The position numbers and the translations under genes are program-made. 64,000 bases of DNA from contig NZ_AP024845.1 of NCBI RefSeq assembly GCF_020892095.1, positions 372,001 through 436,000 on the forward strand, given 5' to 3'. Shown here piece after piece: positions 52,880-61,604 of this stretch. The stretch comes from Claveliimonas bilis (lineage in GTDB: Bacteria; Bacillota; Clostridia; Lachnospirales; Lachnospiraceae). Under the pieces are notes generated by a model. That model was not told where the DNA came from and ran no database searches. It was given only the letters and a program-made list of their open reading frames with translations. How positions within the stretch are numbered: position 1 is the first letter of the stretch; each line of letters begins with the position of its first letter.

Positions 52880-54871
52880 TTAATCTTCAGCTATGTCATC
52901 CAGCTGCTTTTTCAATTCTGTCATCTTATCACGAAGTTCAGCCGCTGCCTCGAAATTAAGTTCGGACGCAGCTTTTCTCATCTGTTTTGTCACATCAGCG
53001 ATCAGTTTCTCCAGCTCTTTCCGGCTCATGGACTCCGGATCTTTCTCCATGCGCATTTCTTCTGCCGCTACTTTCTTGGAAATACTGATCAGATCGCGGA
53101 CTGATTTCTGGATTGTTGTCGGCGTAATGCCGTGCTCTTCATTATAAGCCATCTGTATCTGACGGCGTCTCATAGTCTCATCAATGGCCTGTCTCATAGA
53201 GTCTGTCACCGTATCCGCATACATGATCACGTGTCCTTCCGCGTTTCGTGCGGCACGTCCTATGGTCTGGATCAGAGAAGTCTCTGAACGCAGGAACCCT
53301 TCCTTGTCTGCATCGAGGATAGCCACCAGAGTAATCTCCGGGATGTCAAGACCTTCTCTTAAAAGGTTGATTCCTACCAGCACGTCAAATACGTCCAAAC
53401 GCATGTCCCTCACAATTTCCGTCCGCTCCAGCGTATCAATATCCGAGTGCAGATAGCGGACACGGATTCCCAGTTCTTTCATATAATCTGTCAGATCTTC
53501 CGCCATGCGTTTCGTAAGTGTGGTAATTAAAATCTTGTTTTTCTTTTCTGTTTCCTTCTTAACTTCTGCCACAAGATCATCGATCTGCCCCTCTACCGGG
53601 CGAATTTCCACCTCCGGATCCAGAAGTCCTGTTGGCCGTATCACCTGTTCCGCCCGAAGCAGCTCATGTTCCGCCTCATATGTTCCCGGAGTTGCCGACA
53701 CAAACATGATCTGGTCGATCCGGTCCTCAAACTCTGAAAAGCTTAAAGGTCTGTTGTCCTTGGCAGAAGGCAGACGGAATCCATAATCCACAAGGGTTGT
53801 CTTACGGGACTGATCTCCGTGATACATTGCCCCGATCTGCGGGATTGTTTTATGTGACTCATCAATAATAATAAGGAAGTCGTCCTTAAAGAAATCCATC
53901 AAAGTATAAGGAGGCTGTCCCGGAGCAAGCCCCGACAAATGCCTGGAATAGTTTTCAATCCCGGAACAAAATCCCGTCTCCTTAAGCATTTCAATATCAA
54001 AATTGGTCCTCTCTGCAATCCTTTGTGCCTCCAGCAGCTTATCTTCTGATTTAAAATACTGCACCCGCTCTTCCAGCTCTTTTTCTATGGCATCAGCAGC
54101 CCGCCGGATCTGTTCTGCAGGCACTACATAGTGGGACGCCGGGAAAATAGCAGCATGTTCCAGTTCGCCCTTTATCTCTCCTGTCAGCACATCAATCTGG
54201 GTAATCCGGTCAATTTCATCACCGAAGAACTCCACTCTTACAGCGGTCTCCGCCTCATTGGCCGGAATGATCTCCAATACATCCCCCCGTACCCGGAAGG
54301 TTCCTCGCTTGAAATCTATCTCATTTCTTTCATATTGAATATCTATCAGCTGGCGGAGCACTTCGTCTCTGTCCTTCTCCATGCCGGGACGCAAAGAAAC
54401 CATCATCTTCTCAAAATTTTCCGGCTCACCCAAACCATAAATGCAGGACACGCTGGACACTACGATCACATCTCTTCTCTCCGCCAGGGAAGCCGTTGCC
54501 GAAAGGCGCAGCTTGTCGATCTCCTCGTTGATGGAGGAGTCCTTGGCGATATAAGTGTCTGAAGAAGGCACGTAGGCTTCCGGCTGGTAGTAATCATAGT
54601 AGGAGACGAAATACTCTACGGCGTTGTTCGGGAAAAATTCCTTGAACTCACCGTAGAGCTGTGCCGCCAGAGTTTTGTTGTGAGCAATGATCAGTGTCGG
54701 TTTATTCAATTGCTGGATGACGTTTGCCATTGTAAACGTCTTACCGGAGCCGGTGACTCCCAAAAGAGTCTCACATTGATTTCCTTCTTTAAAACCTTTG
54801 ACCAGCTTCTCAATCGCCTGCGGCTGATCTCCGGTAGGTTTGTATTCTGATACTAATTCAAAATGATCCAT
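52880..54871 (-). CDS. uvrB: Excinuclease ABC subunit B
   Basis: This 663-aa protein verifies DNA damage after UvrA and recruits UvrC. It has Walker [10 protein letters not shown] near residue 39, the [12 protein letters not shown] beta-hairpin, the helicase motif [13 protein letters not shown], the QTIGRAARN motif VI, and a C-terminal UVR motif ([12 protein letters not shown]). It is complete, with GAGGAT upstream of the ATG. It is first in the uvrBA operon and has an extended -10 promoter about 100 bases upstream. Confidence 0.97.
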   Translation of the reverse strand: MDHFELVSEYKPTGDQPQAIEKLVKGFKEGNQCETLLGVTGSGKTFTMANVIQQLNKPTLIIAHNKTLAAQLYGEFKEFFPNNAVEYFVSYYDYYQPEAYVPSSDTYIAKDSSINEEIDKLRLSATASLAERRDVIVVSSVSCIYGLGEPENFEKMMVSLRPGMEKDRDEVLRQLIDIQYERNEIDFKRGTFRVRGDVLEIIPANEAETAVRVEFFGDEIDRITQIDVLTGEIKGELEHAAIFPASHYVVPAEQIRRAADAIEKELEERVQYFKSEDKLLEAQRIAERTNFDIEMLKETGFCSGIENYSRHLSGLAPGQPPYTLMDFFKDDFLIIIDESHKTIPQIGAMYHGDQSRKTTLVDYGFRLPSAKDNRPLSFSEFEDRIDQIMFVSATPGTYEAEHELLRAEQVIRPTGLLDPEVEIRPVEGQIDDLVAEVKKETEKKNKILITTLTKRMAEDLTDYMKELGIRVRYLHSDIDTLERTEIVRDMRLDVFDVLVGINLLREGLDIPEITLVAILDADKEGFLRSETSLIQTIGRAARNAEGHVIMYADTVTDSMRQAIDETMRRRQIQMAYNEEHGITPTTIQKSVRDLISISKKVAAEEMRMEKDPESMSRKELEKLIADVTKQMRKAASELNFEAAAELRDKMTELKKQLDDIAED

Positions 54872-54974
54872 GATAATATATCCTCTTTTTGTTAATGATT
54901 AATCCATTCTATTTATCATCCAATAGCCTTTTTTATTAGAGCTCTCTTTAAATCCTCCCTCTGTCTCTTCGCAC

Positions 54975-54983
54975 ATTATAGCA
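54975..54983 (-). promoter_or_regulatory. Predicted extended -10 promoter of uvrBA
   Basis: TGCTATAAT on the minus strand is a perfect extended -10 element. There is no convincing -35 box at 17 bp. I saw no clear LexA-type operator nearby. Confidence 0.5.
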
Positions 54984-55014
54984 AATATACCGGTAAAAGT
55001 ATATAGGACTAACG

Positions 55015-55054
55015 GCAAAAAAAGTACAAATGTTCGAATGATCATTTGTACTTT
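55015..55054 (-). terminator. Rho-independent terminator between the 183-aa gene and uvrB
   Basis: A perfect 12-bp stem (55021-55032 with 55043-55054) with a 10-base loop is followed by seven T on the minus strand. A second hairpin (55131-55162, stem AAACGCCATC) lies closer to the stop codon of the 183-aa gene but lacks a T-run. Confidence 0.82.
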
Positions 55055-55164
55055 CTGTTCTTTCTTACTATTGTTGTCATGCTGCTGTTAATTATTCTCT
55101 TTCTTCTGATTCTTCCCCATCCCAACTGCCAAACGCCATCACGCGGATGCAGGATGGCGTTTCT

Positions 55165-55716
55165 TTAAACTAACAGTCTGTTCCCTTTTTCACATAATTC
55201 ATAAATTTCTTCATATTTCTCTTCTATCAGCGGCGCTACTTCTTCTGTTCTCTTCCGCAATATTCTCCGATAAAGGAAATACGGAAATATCCATCCAAGA
55301 AATCCCGGCACCGCAAGAACGATACACAAAGCAATGTGAGGCGACTGTGCCGTTACTGCAAAGGTAGAACCTCCCATAAAGGCTGTTCCTATTACGGCCA
55401 CAATAAACGCATATGTTGTTGACCGTGAAGTTTTGCTTTTTTCTAATGACTTTATGTCCCCTACACATGCTTCAAAATTTCTCTGTAATCTGGTAAGCTC
55501 TGCCTTATTGACGATTTTTCGGTTTCGTTTCAGCCGGATCACAACTTTTTTGCCCGCTGTATATTTAGCGGAACTTCGTTCCGGCAGATTTTCATCTAAC
55601 TCCCAACCGAAATTTTCATACCCATCTATTAAAAACGATGCCTGGCTGCTTTCTGCAGTCAGCTCTTTGTATTCATAGCCTACAAATTGTTTCTGCCGGA
55701 CTTCGTTTGTCTGCAT
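55165..55716 (-). CDS. Membrane protein of unknown function
   Basis: I do not recognise this 183-aa protein. The N-terminal 100 residues are polar, with a KVVIRLKRNRKI basic stretch. Two hydrophobic segments follow (about 107-125 and 130-150), joined by a short turn, and a charged C-terminal tail (about 150-183) contains VAPLIEEKYEEIYEL. It begins behind GGAGGG, 21 bases after the sensor kinase gene, so it may be an accessory or a target of the two-component system. Confidence 0.75.
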   Translation of the reverse strand: MQTNEVRQKQFVGYEYKELTAESSQASFLIDGYENFGWELDENLPERSSAKYTAGKKVVIRLKRNRKIVNKAELTRLQRNFEACVGDIKSLEKSKTSRSTTYAFIVAVIGTAFMGGSTFAVTAQSPHIALCIVLAVPGFLGWIFPYFLYRRILRKRTEEVAPLIEEKYEEIYELCEKGNRLLV

Positions 55717-55737
55717 AATACGATCCCTCCTGCTTCT

Positions 55738-56814
55738 TTATTCCAGCTTTGCTGCTGGCAGCGTTACTGTAAAGGTACTTCCCTTCCCCTCTTCGCTTAT
55801 CACCTGGATGTCGCCGTCCATAAGCTCCAGCACTCTCTTTACGAGAGCAAGGCCGAGACCATTTCCTTCTTTTGAATGAGAAGTATCTCCCTGATAAAAC
55901 TTATCAAAAATGTGCTGCAGGCTCTTTTTGCTTATACCGCAGCCTGTATCCGATACAGAAACCGTTACGCAGTTCTCGTTGAACGCCTGACGAACTGTAA
56001 TGACTCCCCCTGGTTCTGTAAATTTGACTGCATTAGATAACAAATTATTCCATACTAATTCCAGCAGGCTCTCATCTGCTTTAATGTATGCTTCATCCTC
56101 TATCTCTGCTTCCATCTCAATCTGCTTTTCCTCCCATGTATCCTCAAACTGCAGAATACATTCGCACAGCTGTCTGCAAACATCATAAACCTTCACTTCC
56201 GGGCTGATCTTTTGATTTTCCAGTTTATTCAGCTTCAGGATATTGGTGATCAGATCGGACAACCTCACCGCAGCGCTTTCAATAGACTCTCCATACTCTT
56301 TTCTCTGCTCATCTGACACATTCTTCCCCTGCAGCAGCTCTGCATAATTTCTTATTACCGCAATAGGCGTTTTCATCTCATGAGAAACATTGGAAATGAA
56401 ATCTGTCTTTAGCGTTTCAACACTGCCCAGTTCCTCCACCATTTTATCAAAGTTCAAAATCATCACATCCAGATAATCCAGACAGTCCATTGTGTGAAAG
56501 GCCGGAATATATACAGAAAAGTCGCCGCCTGCTACCTTTTTTGTTGCTTCTGCCATTTTGTGCAGGGGCTCCTCGTAAGTCTTTTTTATTTTTCTTCTTG
56601 TAAACAGAGTAAGTCCTACCGCCACCAGTCCCCAGTAAAACATGGGGATCAGAGTCTGCGTCAGTTCGCTCCAGTTTTCTTTATTCATAAATACAATCAG
56701 TCCTGTGTGAATACCTGACATCAAAAACAGGACGCCCAGGTAAATTCCAAACAGAGACGGAGGAAATAAACTTTCCTTCACTTTTCCATAATACCAGTTT
56801 TTTTTACTTTTCAT
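55738..56814 (-). CDS. Two-component sensor histidine kinase
   Basis: This 358-aa kinase has two membrane segments (about 20-44 and 55-73) with a very short outer loop, a HAMP-like linker (about 73-125), a HisKA domain with the phospho-acceptor H145 in SNVSHEMKTP, and a HATPase domain with NLLSNAVKFT, DTGCGISKK and GNGLGLALVKR. The short loop suggests sensing in or at the membrane, as in antimicrobial-peptide or wall-stress kinases. Its start overlaps the response-regulator gene by 11 bases. Confidence 0.9.
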   Translation of the reverse strand: MKSKKNWYYGKVKESLFPPSLFGIYLGVLFLMSGIHTGLIVFMNKENWSELTQTLIPMFYWGLVAVGLTLFTRRKIKKTYEEPLHKMAEATKKVAGGDFSVYIPAFHTMDCLDYLDVMILNFDKMVEELGSVETLKTDFISNVSHEMKTPIAVIRNYAELLQGKNVSDEQRKEYGESIESAAVRLSDLITNILKLNKLENQKISPEVKVYDVCRQLCECILQFEDTWEEKQIEMEAEIEDEAYIKADESLLELVWNNLLSNAVKFTEPGGVITVRQAFNENCVTVSVSDTGCGISKKSLQHIFDKFYQGDTSHSKEGNGLGLALVKRVLELMDGDIQVISEEGKGSTFTVTLPAAKLE

Positions 56815-57481
56815 TGAGCACCGCCTTATATCCCAACCCTCTGACTGTCACGATTTTAAATCCATCGCAGGCTGACAGTTTATCCCTAAGTTTTGTGACA
56901 TAGACATCCACCGCCCTTAGGCTTGTATCACTTTCCACTCCCCAAAATTCATCCATAAGCTGTGCGCGGGAAAACGTTTTTTTCGGATAGGACAACAACT
57001 TATAAATAATGTTAAATTCTCTTGTAGTAAGGCTGATTTCCTCACCGTCAATCTCTGCACTCATACCGTCCGCATCCAGGATCAGATTGCCTGCCGTAAT
57101 TTTTCTTTCCATTTCGATATTTGCCCTTCGCAGCAATGCTCTGACGCGCAGGATCAGTTCGTCCAGTTCCACCGGCTTTACCATATAGTCATCAATTCCC
57201 AGCTGAAATCCTTTCTTTTTGGAAGGAAGATCATCTTTTGCCGACATAAATAGAATAGGAATTGTTTTATTTAACTGCCGGACAGTCTGCGCAAATTCAA
57301 ATCCATCTATTTCCGGCATCATAATATCGGAGATGATCAATTCATATAAATTGTTATGCATCTCCTCATACGCTGCATTTGCAGACAAACACCCCTTTGC
57401 CAGAAATCCGCTGTCATTCAAATAGGTACATACAATTCTATTTAACTTTTCATCATCTTCTACTACAAGTATACGAACCAT
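56804..57481 (-). CDS. OmpR-family response regulator
   Basis: This 225-aa protein has a receiver domain with the phospho-acceptor D52 (LIISDIMMP) and the conserved lysine in YMVKPVEL, then a winged-helix DNA-binding domain with TTREFNIIYKLLSYPKKTFSRAQL and DVYVTKLRDKL. It is paired with the kinase encoded just after it. It starts behind GAGAGGAAA, 24 bases after the end of a disrupted membrane-protein gene with which it may share a transcript. Target genes are not evident. Confidence 0.92.
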   Translation of the reverse strand: MVRILVVEDDEKLNRIVCTYLNDSGFLAKGCLSANAAYEEMHNNLYELIISDIMMPEIDGFEFAQTVRQLNKTIPILFMSAKDDLPSKKKGFQLGIDDYMVKPVELDELILRVRALLRRANIEMERKITAGNLILDADGMSAEIDGEEISLTTREFNIIYKLLSYPKKTFSRAQLMDEFWGVESDTSLRAVDVYVTKLRDKLSACDGFKIVTVRGLGYKAVLNEK

Positions 57482-57505
57482 GGAAATTTCCTCTCTTGTT
57501 TTTTA

Positions 57506-58489
57506 CTATTTTATCATCTTTTTCGAACCATAGACACCGTATATTCCCATCCCCAGAACCATAATACATACCACCGTTCCCGTAATTCCGTTCATCAGCT
57601 TCACAAAGTCTTCCTGCCCATTGGCAAAAGAAGCAAACATAGCGGTCTGGAGCGTAAGCATGGACACACAGGCATCAATATAAAGAACAAACTGTTTCTG
57701 CGATAGATTGCAACTTCCTTTCTCATTCTATCGCTTTCTTCTGATATTTTAAATATTTTCTGCTCCTGTCTTACTGCTCCAATTCTCATCACACTCATTA
57801 AAAGATAGTAGGCAGATAAACTCCCAAACCATGCCGAATGACTGTAAATTCCTACAAAACCATTAGCGTCGGTGTCCAAGGGGCAACACAGTCGGTGAAG
57901 GGTAGATTTTAGTCCCTTCTTCGTTACTTTCACTCCGCGTACGTCTCTGTACGCGTCGTTCAAGTGCCTAAAAGGGGCTAAAATCTGCTCCTTCCCGACT
58001 CACAGACTCCAGCTGCAGGAATTTCGGGGTTTTTCAAGGCAGACGATTGAGGCGTACTGGACGTACGCCGAATGAGGATAACAAAGAAAATCCCCGAAAT
58101 TACGCAGCTTGGAGCGTATTGTCCCCTTGTACACCGACGCTAAAGACAGCAAATATGATATTGCCTGTCAGTCCGGGAACGGCAAACAGAACCGTTCGCA
58201 GCCTGTAATCGGCAGTCATCCTGTCTGCAAAAGGATTGGCCTTGATTTTCGGCTTTACTATGTCTTTGACAATATACCGGATATCCAATATCAGGTAATA
58301 ACTGCTTACAAACAAAGCCACTGCCGCCAAAGTATAACAGACAACTGAAATTCCATATGCAAAGCGGTCGGATATTACACTGACTATAGAAAGCACAACA
58401 AAAAGAACAGTCAGAAAGTACAGTAATAGCCGGTATCCAATGCGTAGTTTTGGGAATCTCAAAAAGTTTTTCCTATTTTTGTGCCGCAA
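57506..58489 (-). pseudogene. Disrupted multi-spanning membrane protein gene
   Basis: The 5' part (58489-58143) encodes at least three membrane segments ending GLTGNIIFAVF. The reading is interrupted by the element at 57866-58140 and resumes with NGFVGIYSHSAWFGSLSAYY. Taking out the element and one TA rejoins the frame exactly. A second lesion lies near 57690: after RMRKEVAIYR the frame shifts, and the C-terminus continues in another frame as FVLYIDACVSMLTLQTAMFASF, then two further hydrophobic stretches, to a stop at 57506. From memory of the family, a segment of perhaps 70 residues is missing there. The start is uncertain (TTG at 58489, overlapping the 73-aa gene). Confidence 0.82.
57866..58140. 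mobile_element. MITE-like element with terminal inverted repeats and TA target duplication
   Basis: The 275-bp element is flanked by TA on both sides (57864-57865 and 58141-58142). Its ends form an inverted repeat of 18 bp with one mismatch (GCGTCGGTGT then C or A, then CAAGGGG). It has no transposase gene. Internally it holds two long hairpin structures, at about 57890-58000 and 58007-58114, each with a nested palindrome (CGCGTAC/GTACGCG and GGCGTAC/GTACGCC). The TA target suggests mobilisation by an IS630/Tc1-mariner type transposase elsewhere. It interrupts the membrane-protein gene. Confidence 0.85.
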
Positions 58490-58694
58490 GCCTTTTTCGC
58501 GCCTCTTCTACAGATTCATCTTCTCTCGTCAGAAAACTGTCTACAAACTTGTCTGCTATTTTATTAAATCCCCTGACTGTATTATCTTCGATTTTTTTAT
58601 AACCGCCTACTACACCGTCCTCGATTTTCTTATACCCTCCAACTACTTTTTCTGCAATCTTTTCGTTTGTCTGCACTAATTTTGATTTCGCCAT
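58473..58694 (-). CDS. Small helical protein with 11-residue repeats
   Basis: This 73-aa protein shows an 11-residue periodicity (VVGGYKKIEDG, VVGGYKKIEDN, TVRGFNKIADK, FVDSFLTREDE), predicting one long amphipathic helix with lysines, acidic residues and aromatics at fixed phase. Such hendecad helices lie on membranes or form coiled coils. It is soluble and charged, with no signal peptide. It begins behind AAAGGTG and overlaps the following disrupted membrane-protein gene by 17 bases. The function is unknown. Confidence 0.82.
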   Translation of the reverse strand: MAKSKLVQTNEKIAEKVVGGYKKIEDGVVGGYKKIEDNTVRGFNKIADKFVDSFLTREDESVEEARKRLAAQK

Positions 58695-58834
58695 TTTCGA
58701 TTCACCTTTCTATTTATTTTCCTTGTTTCATTTGACAGTAAGAAAATAACTCTCCATTGTTAATTTCATGTTTCTCTTATGTTTCTAAAATATTAATTTC
58801 TTGATCATTCGAAAAAATAATCTTTTCCCCAAGA

Positions 58835-58878
58835 GGGCAACAGGCAGAAGAAAATATCCTCTTCTCCCGCCCGTTTCC
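58835..58878 (-). terminator. Possible imperfect terminator after the sigma-like gene
   Basis: An imperfect stem built on AGAAGA/TCTTCT and outer GGGC/GCCC pairs lies just after the sigma-like gene on the minus strand. The T-rich stretch comes some bases later. This is a weak call. Confidence 0.3.
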
Positions 58879-58894
58879 TTTTTAAAAAGTGATA

Positions 58895-59332
58895 TTATCC
58901 TCTTTGATCCTTAAAAGGCTGCAGTTTCTTCTTCAGCCGGTGCATCCTCTGATACACGGCGTCTTCCGACAGCCGCGTAAGCTGTGCGATCTCCCTTGTA
59001 GAATATCCCTGAATTTTCAGCAAAAGAATTTGCAGCACACTCTGATCCAGCGCAAGCAGTTCATAATATAAATTTCTGCTCTCGATTTCATTAAGAAGAT
59101 CCAGAACAGTTATAACCTCAATATCCTGTTCCTTTCCTGCCGTATTTTCTATGTACTCTGCCATTTCATTAGAATGCACATAAAAGCGCCTGTCAGAATT
59201 AAACTCTATACGGTCATACGCACGGATTTCTGCTATGATCTCTTCATCAACGCCGTTCTCCCGCATGAGCTTTTCTTCTTTTTCTTTCCAGATCTGCCAT
59301 TTTCGTTCTGCTTTTCCATGATTGTATCCCAC
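58895..59332 (-). CDS. Sigma-70 region 4-like DNA-binding protein of mobile-element type
   Basis: This 145-aa protein begins with YNHGKAERKWQIWKEKEE, a start typical of small sigma-like proteins found in integrative conjugative elements of Clostridia. Its C-terminal 55 residues form a region 4 helix-turn-helix (LQILLLKIQGYSTREIAQLTRLSEDAV, here split over residues 93-119). There is no region 2, so it should bind DNA as a regulator rather than act as a full sigma factor. The start is GTG behind AAAGGAG. No other element genes surround it, so it looks stranded. A terminator-bearing leader lies upstream. Confidence 0.8.
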   Translation of the reverse strand: MGYNHGKAERKWQIWKEKEEKLMRENGVDEEIIAEIRAYDRIEFNSDRRFYVHSNEMAEYIENTAGKEQDIEVITVLDLLNEIESRNLYYELLALDQSVLQILLLKIQGYSTREIAQLTRLSEDAVYQRMHRLKKKLQPFKDQRG

Positions 59333-59640
59333 TTTTTTTCTCCTTTCCTTAGTCTCTTTGCATCCAGACTAAAAAGGCGGGGCACGGCTTCTTCTAAGCA
59401 CTGCAGACTCTAATCGGATTCCGGTAAAAAGCAGCAAAAAAAAGACTGCAACGGTTGAAAGGCCATTGCAGTCATGAAAAAGAAAACTTCTTTTATCTAT
59501 TTTTTTAATATCCACTTTAAACAAGAAAAAGCAATATAAACAATTGAACTCAAACAGAGTATTTCTGCCAAATTCCATCTTTTTAATGTCCGGCCCTTTG
59601 ATGATACTATATAACCCTTACATTGATCAAAGTGTCTTTC
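59333..59640 (-). other. Leader of the sigma-like gene with an internal terminator
   Basis: From a predicted start near 59640, the transcript would hold a hairpin (CTTTGAT pairing with ATCAAAG, about 59592-59625), an AU-rich stretch, a strong terminator (59436-59473), and then about 100 bases before the GTG of the sigma-like gene. A 69-codon reading (59369-59578) spans the terminator but has no ribosome binding site and no plausible composition. The layout fits transcription attenuation or a small stand-alone RNA. Confidence 0.45.
59436..59473 (-). terminator. Rho-independent terminator in the leader of the sigma-like gene
   Basis: On the minus strand GACTGCAA and TTGCAGTC form a perfect 8-bp stem (59444-59451 with 59466-59473), followed by eight T. 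It lies about 165 bases after a predicted promoter and before the sigma-like gene. Confidence 0.82.
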
Positions 59641-59646
59641 TTATAT

Positions 59647-59675
59647 TTTAGACAACAGAGGGGATAGTTTGTCAA
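59647..59675 (-). promoter_or_regulatory. Predicted promoter upstream of the sigma-like gene leader
   Basis: A perfect -35 TTGACA (59670-59675) lies 17 bp from TCTAAA (59647-59652), or 19 bp from TAAAAT (59645-59650), on the minus strand, directly after the rlmD stop codon. Confidence 0.5.
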
Positions 59676-59694
59676 GTCTATCCTCTTCAAAATT

Positions 59695-61089
59695 CTACAT
59701 TTGTTTTTCAGCCGGTTTTTTCCTACCTAACAAGACGCAAGTCTCCACATGATATGTGCCCGGGAAAAGGTCAATGCACACTGCTCTTTCCATCTGATAG
59801 CCTCTTCCCTGCAGCATTTCCAGATCTCGGGCAACGCTGGTAGGTTTACAGGCAATGTACACGATACGTTCTACTCCGAAACCGATGATCTTCTCAAGGG
59901 CCTTGGGATGCACGCCGTCCCGCGGCGGATCCAGAACGATCAGATCGGGAACCTCTCCTAATTCATCAATGACCTTCAGTACATCTCCAGCCCAGAAACT
60001 GCAGTTATCAAGGCCGTTTAAAGCTGCATTCTCTCTGGCAGCCCGTACCGCCTCTTCCACAATCTCCACGCCGACTACTTTTTTTGCCACCGGTGCCAGA
60101 ATCTGTGCAATCGTTCCTGTACCGCTGTAAAGGTCAAAAATCACTTTATCTTTTGTTTCTCCCACATAATTTCTGGCGGCCTCATAGAGAACTTCCGCTC
60201 CCAGAGAGTTTGTCTGGAAGAAAGAAAATGGCGTAATCTTAAATTTCAGTCCCAGCAATATTTCATAAAAATAATCCTGACCGTACAAAATTTCTGTACC
60301 TTCATCTTTCACTACATCAGCAAGACTGTCATTGGATGTATGCAGGATCCCGGCAATTTTCCCTTTCAAGCATCCTTGTTTTTCCAACTCCACCAGACGA
60401 TTGGCCCAGCTTTCCAGGTCTGCCTGATTCTGTGTGGTCGTCACGATATCTACCAGGATTTCTCCGGTTTTTACTGCTTTTCGTACCAGAAGATGACGGA
60501 AAAATCCTATATGTCTCATCCGGTGATAGTATGGAAGCCCTGTCTCTTTTGCAAACTCCAGCGTAGCAGAAAGAATCTGGCGGAAATCTTCGTCTACGAT
60601 CCTGCATTCTCCTACATTGACAATATCATGAAAACTGCCTCTTTTATGCATGCCAAGAGCCAGAGGTCCATCCTTATATTCATCTCCGAAAGAAAATTCC
60701 ATCTTATTTCTATATGCTTCCTCCACAGGTGAAGGGAAGATTCCATCCCACTGAAATTCATGGTCTGCCGCCTTTTCCAACATCTCATGGACCTGCTGTT
60801 CTTTCAGCTTCAGTTGCTGTTCATAGGGCAGATTCTGGTAAGTGCATCCCCCGCACTGTCCAAAATGAGGACACAGAGAATCTTTCTCCAGTGAAGATTT
60901 CTCTGTTACTTCCAAAAGACGCCCTTCTGCCTTACCTTTTCTCATTTTGTTGACAGAGCATTTGACTTTCTGACCGGGAACTGTATTTTTTACAATGACA
61001 TACTGCTCCTCTTCCGGCACATAAACCTTTCCTTTATTGGGAAACTCTATCTTTTCTACAATTCCTTCTACTATCTGTCCTTTTTTCAT
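59695..61089 (-). CDS. rlmD: 23S rRNA (uracil-5-)-methyltransferase, RlmD/RumA family
   Basis: This 464-aa enzyme has an N-terminal TRAM domain (about 1-60), an iron-sulfur cysteine cluster (CPHFGQCGGC near 74-83), and a C-terminal SAM domain with DLYSGTGTIAQIL near 320. The LDPPRDG block and the catalytic cysteine in YIACKPTSVARDL near residue 420 are also present. It methylates uracil C5 in 23S rRNA; in Gram-positives one such enzyme may modify two positions (RlmCD). Length is normal. Confidence 0.92.
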   Translation of the reverse strand: MKKGQIVEGIVEKIEFPNKGKVYVPEEEQYVIVKNTVPGQKVKCSVNKMRKGKAEGRLLEVTEKSSLEKDSLCPHFGQCGGCTYQNLPYEQQLKLKEQQVHEMLEKAADHEFQWDGIFPSPVEEAYRNKMEFSFGDEYKDGPLALGMHKRGSFHDIVNVGECRIVDEDFRQILSATLEFAKETGLPYYHRMRHIGFFRHLLVRKAVKTGEILVDIVTTTQNQADLESWANRLVELEKQGCLKGKIAGILHTSNDSLADVVKDEGTEILYGQDYFYEILLGLKFKITPFSFFQTNSLGAEVLYEAARNYVGETKDKVIFDLYSGTGTIAQILAPVAKKVVGVEIVEEAVRAARENAALNGLDNCSFWAGDVLKVIDELGEVPDLIVLDPPRDGVHPKALEKIIGFGVERIVYIACKPTSVARDLEMLQGRGYQMERAVCIDLFPGTYHVETCVLLGRKKPAEKQM

Positions 61090-61171
61090 TTCTGCTTTCT
61101 TTCTCCTTTATCTGTTCCTGAAGCGGTCACCAAGGTCTCGAGCACGCCCGGTCTTTGACCCGTCACCGTAA

Positions 61172-61203
61172 CAAAAAGAAAGACAGAACATAGTGTTCTG
61201 TCT
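61172..61203 (-). terminator. Rho-independent terminator after the 81-aa gene
   Basis: On the minus strand AGACAGAACA and TGTTCTGTCT form a perfect 10-bp stem (61194-61203 with 61181-61190) with a 3-base loop, followed by TTCTTTTTGTT. Confidence 0.8.
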
Positions 61204-61219
61204 CTTCTCCTTTTGGCCC

Positions 61220-61465
61220 TTATACCTGATCTTCCTCACTGAAGAAATCGTCATCGAAATCATCGTCAAAATCTTCTTCAAAATCCTCCAGGTAATCTGG
61301 GGTAAAGAAACAATATACTGCATATGCAATTGCTGCCACTGCTGCGATCGCTCCTACAATGGCCAGTACCCACAGCACTGTCTTTCCGCGTTTTTCATCA
61401 TCATCTTTTTTCCGAATCAGCTCATTCAGTTTTGATGCTGCAATAATATCCTCTACTTTGCTCAT
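61220..61465 (-). CDS. Small acidic single-pass membrane protein (DUF4366-like)
   Basis: This 81-aa protein has a basic N-terminal third with KLNELIRKKDDDEKRG, one membrane segment (about 29-54, alanine- and isoleucine-rich), and a very acidic tail with EEDFDDDFDDDFFSEED. The DUF4366 label is from memory of similar small Lachnospiraceae proteins. It has an extended -10 promoter (61522-61530) and its own terminator, so it is a single-gene unit. The function is unknown. Confidence 0.78.
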   Translation of the reverse strand: MSKVEDIIAASKLNELIRKKDDDEKRGKTVLWVLAIVGAIAAVAAIAYAVYCFFTPDYLEDFEEDFDDDFDDDFFSEEDQV

Positions 61466-61521
61466 CTTTCCTACACATCCTTTCTTATGCCCGTCTGGCT
61501 GGTATAGATTTAATATATTTT

Positions 61522-61530
61522 ATTATAACA
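61522..61530 (-). promoter_or_regulatory. Predicted extended -10 promoter of the 81-aa gene
   Basis: TGTTATAAT on the minus strand, about 57 bases upstream of the ATG. There is no convincing -35 box. A hairpin with CCGGGA/TCCCGG arms lies further upstream (about 61559-61583), without a T-run, and may mark the end of pcrA. Confidence 0.45.
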
Positions 61531-61604
61531 CCATCTGCGCCATATTACTACTGCTTTTCCCGGGAAATTTTCTGAAAAATCCCGGTATAAGTTTTCGTAC
61601 ATTT

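Noticed and set aside
57601-57963. A 120-codon minus-strand reading starting inside the MITE-like element
   Set aside because: Its first part is the inverted-repeat element, its middle is the interrupted membrane protein, and its end is out of frame. It is a chance fusion, not a gene.
59369-59578. A 69-codon minus-strand reading in the leader of the sigma-like gene
   Set aside because: No ribosome binding site; it runs through a strong terminator hairpin, and its composition is not protein-like.
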